Below are positions 43,623 through 55,581 of a stretch of 64,000 nt of DNA, in pieces (within the stretch, counting starts at the first letter, position 1; each line of letters starts with the position of its first letter). The stretch spans positions 434,001-498,000 of the forward strand of contig CP114123.1 in NCBI GenBank assembly GCA_029959195.1. The letters are read 5' to 3'. This DNA comes from Dictyophora rubrovolvata (lineage: Eukaryota > Basidiomycota > Agaricomycetes > Phallales > Phallaceae). The notes under the pieces are model-generated. The model searched no databases and was not told the DNA's origin. It saw nothing but the letters and a program-made list of their open reading frames with translations. The translations under genes were made by a program, and so were the position numbers.

Positions 43623-44111
43623 ATAATTTGACATCCCTTGGGCCCATCAGATATTTTGGGGTACCACCGTTCTCGCGCAACCATTCAGTTGAGCTCCTGG
43701 ACTCCTACGATAACTTTATGATATGTTCATTTTTATTTCATATAATCTTTTTTTTTGTTACGAACAGACTGTGTCCTTGTTTAAATTATTGTTTGTAAAG
43801 CATTCGTAATATCCTTGTTTTTTTTCCTTCAATGTATTACGACTCAGCATCATAAACTATAAACAAACATAAAAGAAATTAAAAAACCCAAACAGCGGAC
43901 TTTGTATATCATTTCTTGTGTACATACTACGTTCTTTTTGTGACAAGCCAGATACGATTTATTTTTGGGAATTGGAATTGGAATTGGACTTGCCGTCCTA
44001 TCGCGGCGCTGCATGCAGCGCCCCCCGCGCGGACAAGATGATGGAGAACTTGATAAGCGCTTTCAAGCTTAAGGCGTGTTTTAACTAGCTTAACTATTAT
44101 ACGTACAAGCC
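43623..44111. other. Intergenic before the SDR array
   Basis: AT-rich 3' UTR with several AATAAA-like signals. Near 43968-43990 there is a short 'ttggaattggaattggac' repeat, and a GC-rich 'gcggcgctgcatgcagcgcc' palindrome at about 44002-44021. Confidence 0.4.
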
Positions 44112-45376
44112 ATGTCTCGAGGAGCAATTGTTACGGGCGCCGCTCGCGGAATCGGGCGTGCGATCGCCATTCAGCTCGCTGAAGATGGATTTGAGATTGC
44201 ACTGAACGATCTTCCCTCGAGTGTCGAAGAACTAAATGATCTGGCGGGGATAATTGCACAAAAGGGTCGCAAGACGGTTATCATACCCGGGGATATTAGT
44301 AACGAGGACTTTGTGCAAGAGCTGGTTGAGAAAACTGTAGCCGAGTTTGGAGAACTTTATGTTGTACGCATTGAAGCTCCCTTTTTTTTCAGATTTGGAC
44401 TTGAACTTAGCTGTCAACTCAATAGATGGTAGCAAACGCAGGAATCGCCCCGACGAGATTGTCTCCGATTGTCGATGGTACATAGGAAATTTGATCTCCA
44501 GATGAATTTAATTTCACATGTGCTATAATAGTTTCCCTTGAAGTATGGCGAAAAATCACAAACGTAAATTTGGATGGTGTGTTCCTCTGCTACCGCGCAG
44601 CAGCTCGTCAAATGTTGAAACAAGGCCACGGAGGAAGGATAATCGGTTCCATGCTCTTATTATACTCAACTGTGCACCTAAACCTTACCTTTACTAATTA
44701 TAGGGGCAAGTTCTGCTTATGGCAAACAAGGTCAGCTTATAGAAGCTACTTTTAACTCTGTTACTATTAATAATAATCGGACTGTGCCACTGTCATCATT
44801 GTTAGGACACGCTTTTTCGGGACCTTACTGTACCAGCAAATTCGGTGTGAGGGGGCTAACTCAAGTGCTCGGTGAGTCTCTATAAATATATATACATAGC
44901 TACTGTTTGCTAAATATCGGGTGATTACCTTCCAAGCTACCGAATTGGCGACTTCAAATATCACAGTCAACACTTACGCACCAGGATTCATTGACACGCC
45001 ACTATGTCTGTAATACACTTTCAAGATTGAAGTTGCAGCTTTTTTTAACAATTCACTGGAAATTATTCAGTGTTCGGAAGCTTCCTGACAGAAGCTGGGG
45101 AAGCACCGAAACGGGAGACGGTACATTGCTTTTCATCTAATTCAATTAATATCATTATTATTACTCTCTCCAGTGCATCAAAGTGACGCCGATGGGCCGA
45201 TTGGGCTCTCCCGAAGATATAGCCGGTGTAGTGTCCTATCTTGTCTCCGACAAAGCTAGTTTCGTTACAGGTAAGAGTTTTCTTTTGTTAGTAGCTTGAG
45301 AGAATTATTGACGAATTGTCAATTCACCTTGAAAGGGCAATCTATTTCCGTCAATGGTGGTTTATTATATGATTAA
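44112..45376 (+). CDS. Short-chain dehydrogenase/reductase 1 (acetoin/diacetyl reductase-like)
   Basis: Seven or eight short exons with conserved intron sites. It is a classical SDR of ~255 aa with cofactor motif T-G-A-A-R-G-I-G (residue ~9), N-D-L-P after strand 2 (the Asp favours NAD(H)), V-A-N-A-G, catalytic Ser in A-S-S-A-Y-G, Y-C-T-S-K (the Y-x-x-x-K pair) and G-G-L-L-Y-D at the end. K-F-G-V-R-G-L-T-Q resembles bacterial acetoin reductases (BudC), but substrate is not determined. All catalytic residues are present and no stop interrupts the exons. First of four tandem copies, closest to copy 2. Confidence 0.88.
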
Positions 45377-45879
45377 CGATAGCCTGGGGAAAGATCATCC
45401 AATACGTATTACAATGAATAAGTGGTTTTTGGTTTATTTTTCTTTCTCTTTAGTTTGTTGCACGCAGGATTTTGAGATTATTCACGACCACCCCGTTTTG
45501 ATTTTCTCAGCCAGTTGATTTCATTGATCAGCGTTTAGAACCCCAGTGTTATTTTAGTTTTCTTAGAGTTGTCAATTGAGAAGACCATATGTGGTTTTTA
45601 AGTTCTAACTCAAAAGAATTTGCCCCTCGCAAGGCGCCACACACAGGTCTGGTTATCTTGTAAACTCATGATGTTTCTTATCGTAATCACAAGGAAATGG
45701 TGGTTTGAATAAGGTAAATAATCTTCCATTCCTTCTCTGGTCACCAGACCTTCGGGTGTGTTATCACACGATCGCGGAGCCGCTGCGCGGGAAAGAATAA
45801 ATAGTGAATTCGATGAAGGCATTTCGTTAACTTGTGGCTCAGTGACTGCGCTTCACACACACGCTGTTTGGAGACTGGA
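45377..45879. other. Spacer between SDR1 and SDR2
   Basis: No gene. A TATA-like 'gaataaatag' lies near 45797. Confidence 0.35.
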
Positions 45880-47125
45880 ATGCCTCGAGGAGCAATTGTT
45901 ACTGGCGCAGCTCGTGGAATCGGGCGTGCGATCGCCATTCAGCTCGCTGAAGATGGATTTGAGATTGCACTGAACGATCTTCCCTCCAGCGTTGAAGAAT
46001 TAAATGATCTAGCTGGGATAATTAAAGAAATAGGTCGCAAAGTGGCTATCCTACCCGGAGATATTAGTAACGAGGACTTTGTGCAAGAGCTGGTTGAGAA
46101 ATCTGTAGCCGAGCTTGGGGAACTTTATGTTGTACGTCTTACAAGTGCTCGAGGGTCCTTTTTCTTGATTTAAATTTGTGCTCGAATTGATAGATGGTAG
46201 CTAACGCGGGGATTGCACCGAAATTGCTAGCATTCACAATCGTCGACGGTATGTAAATGGGTCATCTAATCTTTATTTTAGTCCTCAATTTTTATGTGTA
46301 TATGTAGTTTCTCTTGAAGATTGGAGAAAAATAATGGACGTCAATTTAGATGGCGTGTTCCTCTGCTACCGCGCAGCGGCTCGTCAGATGTTGAAACAAG
46401 GTCATGGAGGAAGGATCATTGGTACCAGTTTTTTATACTCAATTTCTGTGTACCTGAACCTCACTGCTTTACGACAATTATAGGAGCCGCTTCTCTTTAT
46501 GGTAAAAAAGGTTAGCTTGAGAGATACTTGGGGTGCTGCGTCTTGATTTATATTGATAGGGCATGCTTTCGCGGGTGCCTATTGTACCAGCAAATTCGGT
46601 GTGAGAGGGCTGACTCAGGTTCTCGGTGAGTTTATATATGTCAATGGAATAGTCGCTAATCATTTTTCAAGCTGCCGAATTAGCGACTTCAAATATTACT
46701 GTCAATGCTTATGCTCCGGGATACATCGACACTACTCTATGTTTGCACATTTTCTAAATTCTTGCTAATATTTTTTTTAAATTAAAACTGGGAAATATCC
46801 AGTGTTCCAGGGTGCTGCAGAAAGTCATGGGGAAGAAGCGAGGCGGGAGATGGTATGTTGCGTTTAGTCTTTTTGGACTTTTGGAAAACGACGTGGAATT
46901 TACTTTGGACGTTATTTCATTCATCAGTGCATCAAAGCGACGCCGATGCACCGACTTGGCTCTCCAGAAGAAATAGCTGGAATAGTATCTTATCTTGCCT
47001 CCGATAAAGCTAGTTTTGTTACAGGTGAGAATTATGTAAAAAATCTTTCATTCATTCAAAAAACATCGACGTATGAATTCAAAGGGCAATCTATCTCTAT
47101 CAACGGTGGCGCATTCTATGACTGA
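45880..47125 (+). CDS. Short-chain dehydrogenase/reductase 2
   Basis: Starts M-P-R-G-A-I-V-T-G-A-A-R-G-I-G. Its first exon is nearly identical to SDR1, so this is the youngest duplication in the array. It retains V-A-N-A-G, A-A-S-L-Y-G (catalytic Ser), Y-C-T-S-K and ends G-G-A-F-Y-D. Intron positions are the same as SDR1. All active-site residues are present. Probably a cytosolic NAD(H)-dependent oxidoreductase. Confidence 0.87.
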
Positions 47126-47491
47126 TTATGGCTCTGATAGGGATCATTACAAGTTTCTCGACTCACATGTACGCGTTCTAACTTCTCTTCTCGGCGGAAT
47201 CCCAAAGTTGTTCATGAATGTGCTTCTTCCACAAGTTGACTTCCCTGCCCTTTCATAATAAAACCAACGTTTCTTATGACATTTCCTTGTATGTACTAGT
47301 TTTTCTATCTCGGAACAATTCGTCTCATACAATACCCTACAATACCCTGTCAACTCATGATGTGCCTGACAACAGACATATGGGAAAAGATGACTCATTA
47401 AGCGCTCGTCATTTATAAATACCGTGCTCCCGAGTCGCTATCATGAAGTTCAAACTTTCCGTTTTCTAAATACCTTTTTTTCCCACCGAAT
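47126..47491. other. Spacer between SDR2 and SDR3
   Basis: No gene. 'atttataaatac' near 47410 could be the SDR3 TATA box (~80 nt before its ATG). Confidence 0.35.
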
Positions 47492-48843
47492 ATGTCTAAC
47501 GGCGCTTTGGTCTCAGAAACACCTGCCAGCAACGGTATCACCAATCCCGAAGTGTCCCGACGAGCCGCGATTATCACCGGCGCTGCTCGCGGAATCGGAC
47601 GCGCAATAGCGATTCAGCTCGCTGAAGATGGCTATGAGATCATGTTGAACGATCTTCCTTCCAGCGTTGAAATATTAAACGAGCTGGTCCAGGAGATTGA
47701 ACAAAAAGGTCGCAAGGCGATTGTCATGCCCGGAGATGTTGGTGACGAAGATTTCGTACAGGAGTTGGTAGATAAAACCGTCGCTGAGTTTGGAGAGCTT
47801 TATGTCGTGTGTTAACCAGTGATCAGCTCTCTCTCCACGTGAAAATATTGAGTATTTGTTGTCTTTTTTATTTCCTTGATAGATGGTAGCCAACGCTGGA
47901 ACTGTCCCAAGGATAGACTCTAGGCCTGCAATCGTCGATCGTAAAACAATAAACTTGAAAGTTTTTTCTGGATATTGATTTCAAATCTTTTCATAGTTCC
48001 ACTCGAAGAATGGAGGAGAATAATGAAAATTAATTTGGATGGGGTTTTCCTTTGTTATCGTGCCGCCGCTCGTCAGATGTTGAAACAAGGGCGCGGAGGA
48101 AGGATTATCGGTACGTATTAATTCGTCGAATTTTTACTCTCGGCTGTATAATGATCTTGTCCTTTCCAAGGGGCATCTTCCGCGTACGGTAAAAAAGGTT
48201 GGTAAAACTAGAAAGAGACCTTTCTGTTTGTTACTCAAAAATGGGTTATGACACGACTCACTCTTTCGCTGGCAGGTTACGCTCTTTCCGGACCTTACTG
48301 TACAAGTAAATTCGGTGTGAGAGGTTTAACTCAAGTTCTGGGTAAGTTCATTGTGTGATATTCTTTTGAACGTACCAAGGCTCAGTGACTGACAACTCTC
48401 CAACCTCGAAGCCGCCGAACTAGCTACTTCAAATATCACCGTCAATGCGTACGCGCCAGGATATGTCGACACCATTTTGTGTTTGTACACCCTTTTGATT
48501 TCATTCTCTTCCTCTTCTGAATTCAAAGAAAATTAGTATTGGGAAGTACGTGTGATACCGAGGAACAGAGATTGAGACGGGGGGCTATTGCTGAGAAGGT
48601 ATGACCATAGTCTTACTAGTATGATCCCATATATAACGAAATTGGTTTGTCCAGTGTATCAAAGCGACGCCGATGCATAGGTTAGGCACTCCTGGAGAGA
48701 TAGCTGGCTTGGTATCTTACCTTGTCTCGGACAAAGCTGCTTTTGTTACCGGTACGCAGGAGAATTCTCCATTTGAACTGATTTTGACTCTTTAAATCGA
48801 AGGTCAATCTATTTCTATCAATGGTGGTTTGTTTTACGACTAA
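47492..48843 (+). CDS. Short-chain dehydrogenase/reductase 3
   Basis: It has an N-terminal extension of ~22 residues (M-S-N-G-A-L-V-S-E-T-P-A-S-N-G-I-T) before the R-A-A-I-I-T-G-A-A-R-G-I-G motif. V-A-N-A-G, A-S-S-A-Y-G, Y-C-T-S-K and the final G-G-L-F-Y-D are present. The exon-intron pattern equals SDR1/2, with a TGTGTT-like donor after the L-Y-V codons at 47810. More diverged than 1 and 2 from each other. The decayed copy 4 is closest to this one by its N-terminal extension. Confidence 0.87.
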
Positions 48844-49290
48844 TATACGGAATAAATAAATGAATTTTGGCATATTATCCAAGTCTGAGATGCTTCCGAC
48901 ATTACCCCAACACTTACCCGCGATCTTAACCCTACTAGACCAGACCGGCGATTTCATGTTGGTAAGATCCTTGTGTTTATGAGGCTTGCACCCGGTCAGA
49001 ATTTAGACGCTCGGGTACCTCGAGCATACCGGCACACGTATCGTTGATACGACGTTTGTGTGCGAGCCGGGCTGCGAGCTCGGATGATCAATGGACATGA
49101 ACCATATAAGGCTTTAAAGCAAAGCAAAGTAGTAAAAGCGACAATACCTTAAGTCATACTAGGGGGTATGGCACAGCAACGAGGGCGACATCCTGGCAAG
49201 ATACCAGTCGGAACGGTTATGTATGCCCGTTTTTATACTGAGAATTTCCTTTTGATCTGCGACTCGCATTAGTATCTTTCACCATTGAAT
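48844..49290. other. Spacer between SDR3 and the SDR pseudogene
   Basis: No gene. Contains 'gctcgggtacctcgagcataccggcacacgta', partly palindromic, near 49008-49040. Confidence 0.35.
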
Positions 49291-50559
49291 ACGTCTAACA
49301 CATCTTCTGCCAACGTTACCGACCCTTTATCCTCCAACGATAACAGTAAACCCCGAGCTGCAATTGTCACCGGAGCTTCACGTGGTATTGGCCGTGCCAT
49401 CGCGCTCCAACTTGCCGAAGATGGTTATGATATTGCTTTGAATATAATGTTGAGAAATTGAAGGAATTGGTTGAGATAATTAAGGAGAAAGGCCGCAGAA
49501 CAATCATCGTATCTGGGGATGTCAGCAACGAAGACTTTGTACAAGAATTAGTTGACAGAACGGTCGCTGAACTTGGAGAACTTTATATTGTATGTCGACC
49601 TCCTATCTGCCCTTTCCTAGTATTGCTGAAGACGAAGGAAAAAAGATGGTAGCCAATGCAGGAACCCTCCCTCCCTTTCCGAATCCGATCATCAATAGTA
49701 ACACATATTTATAATTCACATTTTTTCCATAGAACTAATTTTATTAGTTTCGCTTACTGAATGGAAAAAGATAATGGATACTAATCTGGATGGCACGTTC
49801 CTCTGTTATCGTGCGGCAGCTCGTCAAATGCTGAAAAAAGGCCGTGGAGGAAGAATTATTGGTACGGTTTCTCAACTTAAAATCATACAACCAAAATCTC
49901 ATATTGTCTTAGGAGCGTCTTCTGCCTACGGTAAACAAGGTCAGCACAATATCGATATATATCAGCCAGATAATCTTTTGATGTTTTTTCTTGCGATGGT
50001 CAGGCTATCCCCTCTCTGGACTTTATTGTACGAGCAAGTTCGGCATAAGAGGTTTAACTCAAGTTCTCGGTGAATATACTATTCTATGAGCGTGATGGAA
50101 TATTCGCTTAACTACTTTGAAGCCGCTGAATTAGCCACTTCACATATTACCGTCAATGCTTACGCGCCGGGGTACATCCCGACACCAGGTTTCAGTTCGT
50201 ACACGTTCCTTGTGAACTAATTTTCACACATGATACTAAAAGAAGCCCAGTGGATATCAGGATTGAGGGAGTAGATCCGAAAGCTTCCTTTGAACAGGTT
50301 AGCTCGGCAATACCACCACCCCTCGGATGTACATAATTTGTGTTAACATGAATTGATTGACCAGTGCGTTCAAACGACTCCGATGCATCGGCTAGGTACT
50401 TCCGAAGAGGTGGCTGGATTAGTATCCTATCTTGTTTCTGACAAAGCGAATTTTGTAACAGGCGAGTGAAGACATCTTCTTTGAGTTGTGGATACTAACT
50501 ACCATGGAACTTAAAAAGGACAATCTGTGTCAATTAATGGCGGTTTATTTTATGACTGA
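49291..50559 (+). pseudogene. Short-chain dehydrogenase/reductase 4, decayed
   Basis: Aligned with SDR3, the start codon is ACG instead of ATG (49291). A ~10-nt deletion after the N-D position near 49440 removes the D-L-P-S segment and shifts the frame, and another single-base change shifts the frame near 50170. The remaining blocks are still readable: [27 protein letters not shown] as separate pieces, and G-G-L-F-Y-D-stop at 50559. Active-site codons are largely preserved, so decay is recent. Confidence 0.75.
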
Positions 50560-51059
50560 CGTCCATTATAAAGGATTGAACCAGATTAAATTATTACTAG
50601 AGGGTGTCGATGGGCGTATGATGTTTAGTATGCTTTGCGTTTTCGTCAATGCGTGTCTCAGATTGGAATATCATCCGTTAAAGTTTCTGGATAAACCCAA
50701 AGTGCGACCATACAAAAAGATCTTTGAATTGAATTGGATGATACTTAGATCAGTTCTTCCTAGTAACTATACAACACTTGTTACTCTTATTCAACATAAA
50801 AAACAAAACCTACAACAGTGCACAAAACAAAAAAAAAATAACAATTAGAAAAGGATATTGAATTATACAGATTGAATTTGTCGTCGTGAAACCCAGGGGA
50901 AAAAAAAACCTGAGCGGGAAAAATAATTAACAGGAAAGTGGGCGTCGGCGTAAATTACAAAGAGACAAGTGGAGGTTGACATTGCGAGTAGAGATTCCTG
51001 ATGATGGAACGTTTGGAGTAATCGTTAGCCTGGTTCGTTAAGTGGGAAAGGAAAGGGTA
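50560..51059. other. Convergent intergenic region
   Basis: No gene. The open frame 50486-50848 mostly overlaps the end of SDR4 and A-rich 3' sequence. Confidence 0.4.
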
Positions 51060-52739
51060 TCAGCCCAATAAACGCGTCCGCTCGGTTGGTTCACCACTTT
51101 CGGAAGTAGTAGTACATTCGGTGTCTAGGGGGCGGGTCACATCGTGTTTACAAATTGGGCACTAGAAAGAAGACAAGGGTCTTTATAAGATAGAAAATCA
51201 ACAACACATTCAAGTAGCTTACCACTTTTTTCCGATGAATAAGCCAATCGTCGACTTCCTCTGTAGCGAAGAACAATTAGTTACCTAAGCTACACATTAA
51301 AAAAAAGAGCGTACCCATATGAAATATGTGCCGACATGGCAGTACACGAACTTTATCCCCTTTTGCAAATTCTTCTAAGCAAATAGCGCATTCGACTTGA
51401 CGCTCAAACCATTTTCTGGCAACCTCACACTGTGCCGAGGAAATAACAGGCATGGCAGAAGATTCAGGGTCGGTGGTTCTAGATTCATTGGGCACGGCGT
51501 GTTCGGAATCTTGCAGCCCTTGCTCCTGGTCCTGAATTTGCTGTTGTTGTAATAAAGCGGAGGCCTTCTGTTCGGCTTTGACGGCGTTTAACCCCTTTTC
51601 AAGTTCGCGAACGGTCTCCTGACCTTCCCAAATAGACCATGGTAAATTCTGAACTACTTCTTCTGGTGCACGTTCGCGCCGCGCAGCCCTAGCTGCTCGA
51701 CATCGATGTAGTAGAAGAGTGAATAGTGTAAGGATTGATGGAAGAAAGAGGAGGAGTAAAAATGTCAGGATAGGCCTAAATCAGAATGAACCAATCAATA
51801 TATTAGTTCGACATCATCATTTTTATGGATAGAGATAACATACGAATACCATTGCCATCCTGTGACATCGATAGTTATGACGGCAGAAACAGTCTTGAAG
51901 CCCCAAGTTGAAGTGTTAGATGAGGCTATTAACGAAGAGAGTGAAAGGTATGAGTCATGTGTGATATATACTGATGGGATGTTTATATCCGATGAGTCAT
52001 CTAAAATAGACGAAGTGAATAATACAGAAGGAAAATGAGTGCTCAAAGACAGCACCATACCAAGACTGTACATCTGGACCAATCCATCTCCATGTGTATC
52101 CTGAGCAAAAGTCTCGCCACCAACAACAACACCCTTGGCTCCCAATCGTTGTGCCTCGCGGACCTTCTCCACGAAGGTGCATCCTCCACGCATAACTAGT
52201 GCGATCCACGTTTCGGCGGACTCCGGTCGCTTACTCTCGTCGAAACAAATAGGGGCACAGCCCTGGTGAAGGTCAGCTTTCCAAGACGAAGTCTCCCCGG
52301 CCTGATGGTTGTCTTGATATTCAGAGTATACATCTTCGTTTTCATCGTCGTATAAGATGTCTCCAACTGTTCTGTTTCTTTTTGGAACCTCGTCGCCGCA
52401 CGGCAGACTGAAATCTTCCACCTTGATCATGTAGCCCAGCACGTCCGAAGCCGGACCAAAAGCAGCAGGTCGTGCGGGGAAACCAACAATAGGCCTGCGG
52501 TCCACGACAGAAACGGTAGAATCGTCTCCCCAGAGTACACCCAGCAGCCAGGACATCATGATATTTGGACCGGAATTGGATGGAGATGGTTCAGATTTTA
52601 CCGAGCTGAGATTGAGGTCGGTTGGGATTAACGATGCTGAATTAGCTACAGGGTTGGCCGTGCAAATAATAGACGAATATGAGTGTAAGAGGATATAAAG
52701 TAGGGCATAATGTCGTGCTGGTCGTCTGCGCGGAAACAT
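51060..52739 (-). CDS. PA-TM-RING membrane ubiquitin ligase, 498 aa
   Basis: Four exons (51844-52739, 51315-51775, 51223-51260, 51060-51161) total 1497 nt. The start at 52739 (M-F-P-R-R-R-P-A-R) gives a signal-anchor followed by a luminal domain. That domain contains the protease-associated block (A-L-V-M-R-G-G-C-T-F-V-E-K-V near residue 180, A-K-G-V-V-V-G). A TM segment P-I-L-T-F-L-L-L-L-F-L-P-S-I-L-T-L-F follows, then a coiled Gln-rich stretch and a RING-H2 domain: C-A-I-C-L-E-E-F ... L-P-C-R-H-I-F-H ... C-P-I-C. This layout is that of RNF13/GRAIL-type E3 ligases of the endolysosomal membrane, which bind cargo with PA and ubiquitylate through RING. The RING is split by two introns. Confidence 0.92.
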
Positions 52740-53952
52740 CGAGAAAACCGCAAACAATGAGGAAGACAGCCTAATAACCACCTGCCCGGATTTGATGTCA
52801 CGTGAGCGGAGCTTTAAATTCTTTTTGCCAAGTGGGCCTATGACGTTTCAGTCGTGACTTCCGTGACATGCCATTCAATGTTTGTTCAATGTTCTCCGCA
52901 GATGACTAGGAAGTTTTATATTCAGAAGTATATGGCGTCAGATCATTCGTCACCTGGGTCGAGGTTTATCCTAGAGTCGCAGGCCAGTTTTGGCCAAATT
53001 CGAAGATGAGCTTGTCTGACATCTTGTAACTTACACGATAACAGATTTCCAGGATAATGATGAATACCTGCTGTCAGCTTACCTCAATTATTTCACTTAA
53101 GCTCAATGTAGTGTAGTGCAGTCGCCGTGAAAATTGAACAAGTCCCAAGTTCTTGCACGGTCAGACCATCCCTGCCAGTGAGTTAAGCTAGTATTACCTC
53201 CTGGTACGTATACACAGGCGTCACAATGTCGTGGCTGTGATTCCGCTTACGTGCATATGTTCACCATTTATATAATGCTTCTACTCAATAGACCCTGTGT
53301 AGTATTGAATGAAAGGCAATGCAATTGTCTGGCATCTATCAATGTAGATCCGCTCGACTGTCGTGTACACACCAAAACCATGCTCCTTGGATCCCCAAAG
53401 TGAGCGATGAGGAGTTGCGAGTTACGAGCTACGAGCTACATAAGATGAATTTGAGTGGAAATTCGGACAGTTGGAAGTCAACGAGTGGTTACATGACTGG
53501 ATATGGTCTGGTACAGGTGAATATAACTGCATGGGCCATGTATCTGGACCAATACGTTTCACCTGCGCACTCCGCAAGATATGGAACCTTGAATCACCTA
53601 CATATGATATACCGGCTGACACCGGAAAGATGTGGTCCCTTATAATAGCTTTGGACATTAGTAAGGCAAATCATGTCAGAAGAACAGTTCTGATTGATGA
53701 TAGATAAGAGAAGCGTGCGCGGTCCGTAGTGCTGGTTCTAAACGTTAAACGTTAAACGTTCAAAAGCTTTATGGTTAAGACCCAAAAAAAAAATCACAGC
53801 CAATAAAGGAGAGTGTATTTAACACAAATCATCGCAATCAATAACTACAACAATTAAGTTATTGGAATAAATATATTTTTAACCAGGCTTTTGATTCTTA
53901 ACCTCTTTTAACTTATTAAATTATTATAATTAGAAGGAAAAAGGAATGACGT
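52740..53952. other. Intergenic between divergent or tandem minus-strand genes
   Basis: No gene recognised. 53735-53765 holds a short tandem 'gttaaacgttaaacgttcaaa'. AT-rich 3' UTR of the peroxidase occupies the right end. Confidence 0.4.
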
Positions 53953-55485
53953 TTAAGAATCGTCGTCACCCGTATCAGCGGGACCATCGAAATCAATGGT
54001 ATCGCAACTCATAGACCCATCGGGGCAGTGACTAATAAAACAATCAGAAAACAAATCTAACACTCGGATGAACAGTCAAAAACGTACGGGATGAGGGTCT
54101 CAGTCGCTCCCGGGTCCGAAGCCAAGCTAGGGAATGGAGAGGAAAGACAGGCTACTTGAACGTCAGCGAAGGACTTGGTGGCGGGGTAGCTAGAAGAGGT
54201 ATGTACATGTCAGTATGTTCTGTGCGAAAACTATGATTTTATCTTGACATACGTAGCAGGCTTGGAGACCGGGGGAGTAGCAGGTGGGAGAACCTCAGTG
54301 CAGTCGACCAATTTGGAAACATCTTGAGCGACGACAGCGAGCTTGGCCATGGCGGCTTTGAATGCGCTCATGACGCTGTCTTGCTCGTTGATGAACCCTT
54401 GCCAGGTGCATGCAGTACGGGGATCTGTTCAGAAGAGTTAAACTGGAAAATTCGGGTTCAAAATTACTTGCGTGACGTACCGCGGGCAATAGCAAAATCA
54501 GATTGCAAACGAAGTTCACCGACGTCGGTACCGGATGTGAGGGGCAATGGGGATGCGACCTCACCTTTTTGAGAATAAATCAACATCGGTTTCGAAACGT
54601 TTACGTGAAAAGAGGGGTCTTACCAACGTTGTCGGTGTTATTACTGGGGAAACCGACACCCTTCAACAAAACTTCGAGGAAGATCTGGGTGTCGAAAGTG
54701 AAGGGAGTAGTATCGAATGGTGCGGCATCAAGGCTTGGATCGACGTGGTCAGCACGGGCTATAGTGTGAGAAGCCAGCAATGCAACCAGCTCATCAGGAG
54801 TGAAACCTCCACCATCAGCAAATCGAGCAATGATAGAGTCAACACTATCTTGAGGCTGGGGGATGAGTCCCAAAGGTCCAGGGGCTGTGGCATTGGGTCT
54901 TCCAGCTAAAAACTCGAGTTGAGGGGCACCAGGGCAGTTGGTGAGTCCAACGGCACCAGCGAATTGAACCATATCACCGGCACTGATGGTAGGGTGGAGT
55001 GGAAGGAAGTGGAGAAGGTTGTCGATACTGTCGCTGATACCCAAGTTGGCGGGGAAGTTTGATTCGACAGTCGGGAAAACGAGGACTGAGCCGTCAGCTC
55101 CTCCACCCGGGAATTTACCTTCACTTTCGAGTTGGCTGGAGAAGGTGATAGCATCGTCTAAACTCAAGGTTTTAGTGGCTTTGATAGATACTGAATCAAA
55201 AGAAAATAACTAACGGAAAGTCAATCGAACAACTTCATGGACATCTTCACCGCACTGATTTTGGAACCTATTCGAATGTTTGAGTTAGGATGTATAACCA
55301 CAGAGAGAGAGAAGCGAAGAGCATGCATACAGGTTAGCTTGCAAGTCATCTCTGAGAGCAAAGAAATCACAGCAAGCAGCATTAGATGCCATATTGCCAT
55401 CGGGGCAAGTAACGCGGCGGAAATTGGCAGCATTTACTAAAGTGACTGCCAAAGCAGAAAGAGTGGTAAGGTGTTTGAAAGACAT
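53953..55485 (-). CDS. Manganese peroxidase (class II fungal peroxidase), 392 aa
   Basis: Seven exons (55331-55485, 55215-55267, 54624-55157, 54481-54564, 54253-54424, 54088-54189, 53953-54031) give 1179 nt. Secreted heme enzyme oxidising Mn2+ to Mn3+ during lignin attack. Signal peptide [16 protein letters not shown]. The distal site R-L-T-F-H-D-A-I (Arg, His) is created only if intron 2 ends at the TTTAG at 55158. C-G-E-D-V-H-E supplies two Glu Mn ligands and A-R-A-D-H-V-D the Asp ligand. The proximal His lies in L-L-A-S-H-T-I-A-R. The V-E-S-N-F ... D-T-T-P-F-T-F-D-T pattern is close to Phanerochaete-type MnP, and the long C-terminal tail (L-I-P-H-C-P ... G-D-D-D-S) marks the classical long MnP group. 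No surface Trp of LiP/VP type seen at the expected place. Confidence 0.95.
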
Positions 55486-55574
55486 TTTGAGGAGCCGAGG
55501 TATGTCTATGACCGAGAGATCTAATTAACCCTGTAAGAGGTTAGTGAGGACTCTTGTTCCAAGATGCATAGAGT

Positions 55575-55581
55575 TTATATA
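55575..55581 (-). promoter_or_regulatory. TATA box of the manganese peroxidase
   Basis: GGTATATAAACTC on the minus strand, 90 nt before the ATG. I saw no clear metal-response element in the next few hundred bases. Confidence 0.65.

Noticed and set aside
50486-50848. 120-codon open frame after SDR4
   Set aside because: Covers the SDR4 last exon in another frame and A-rich 3' sequence.
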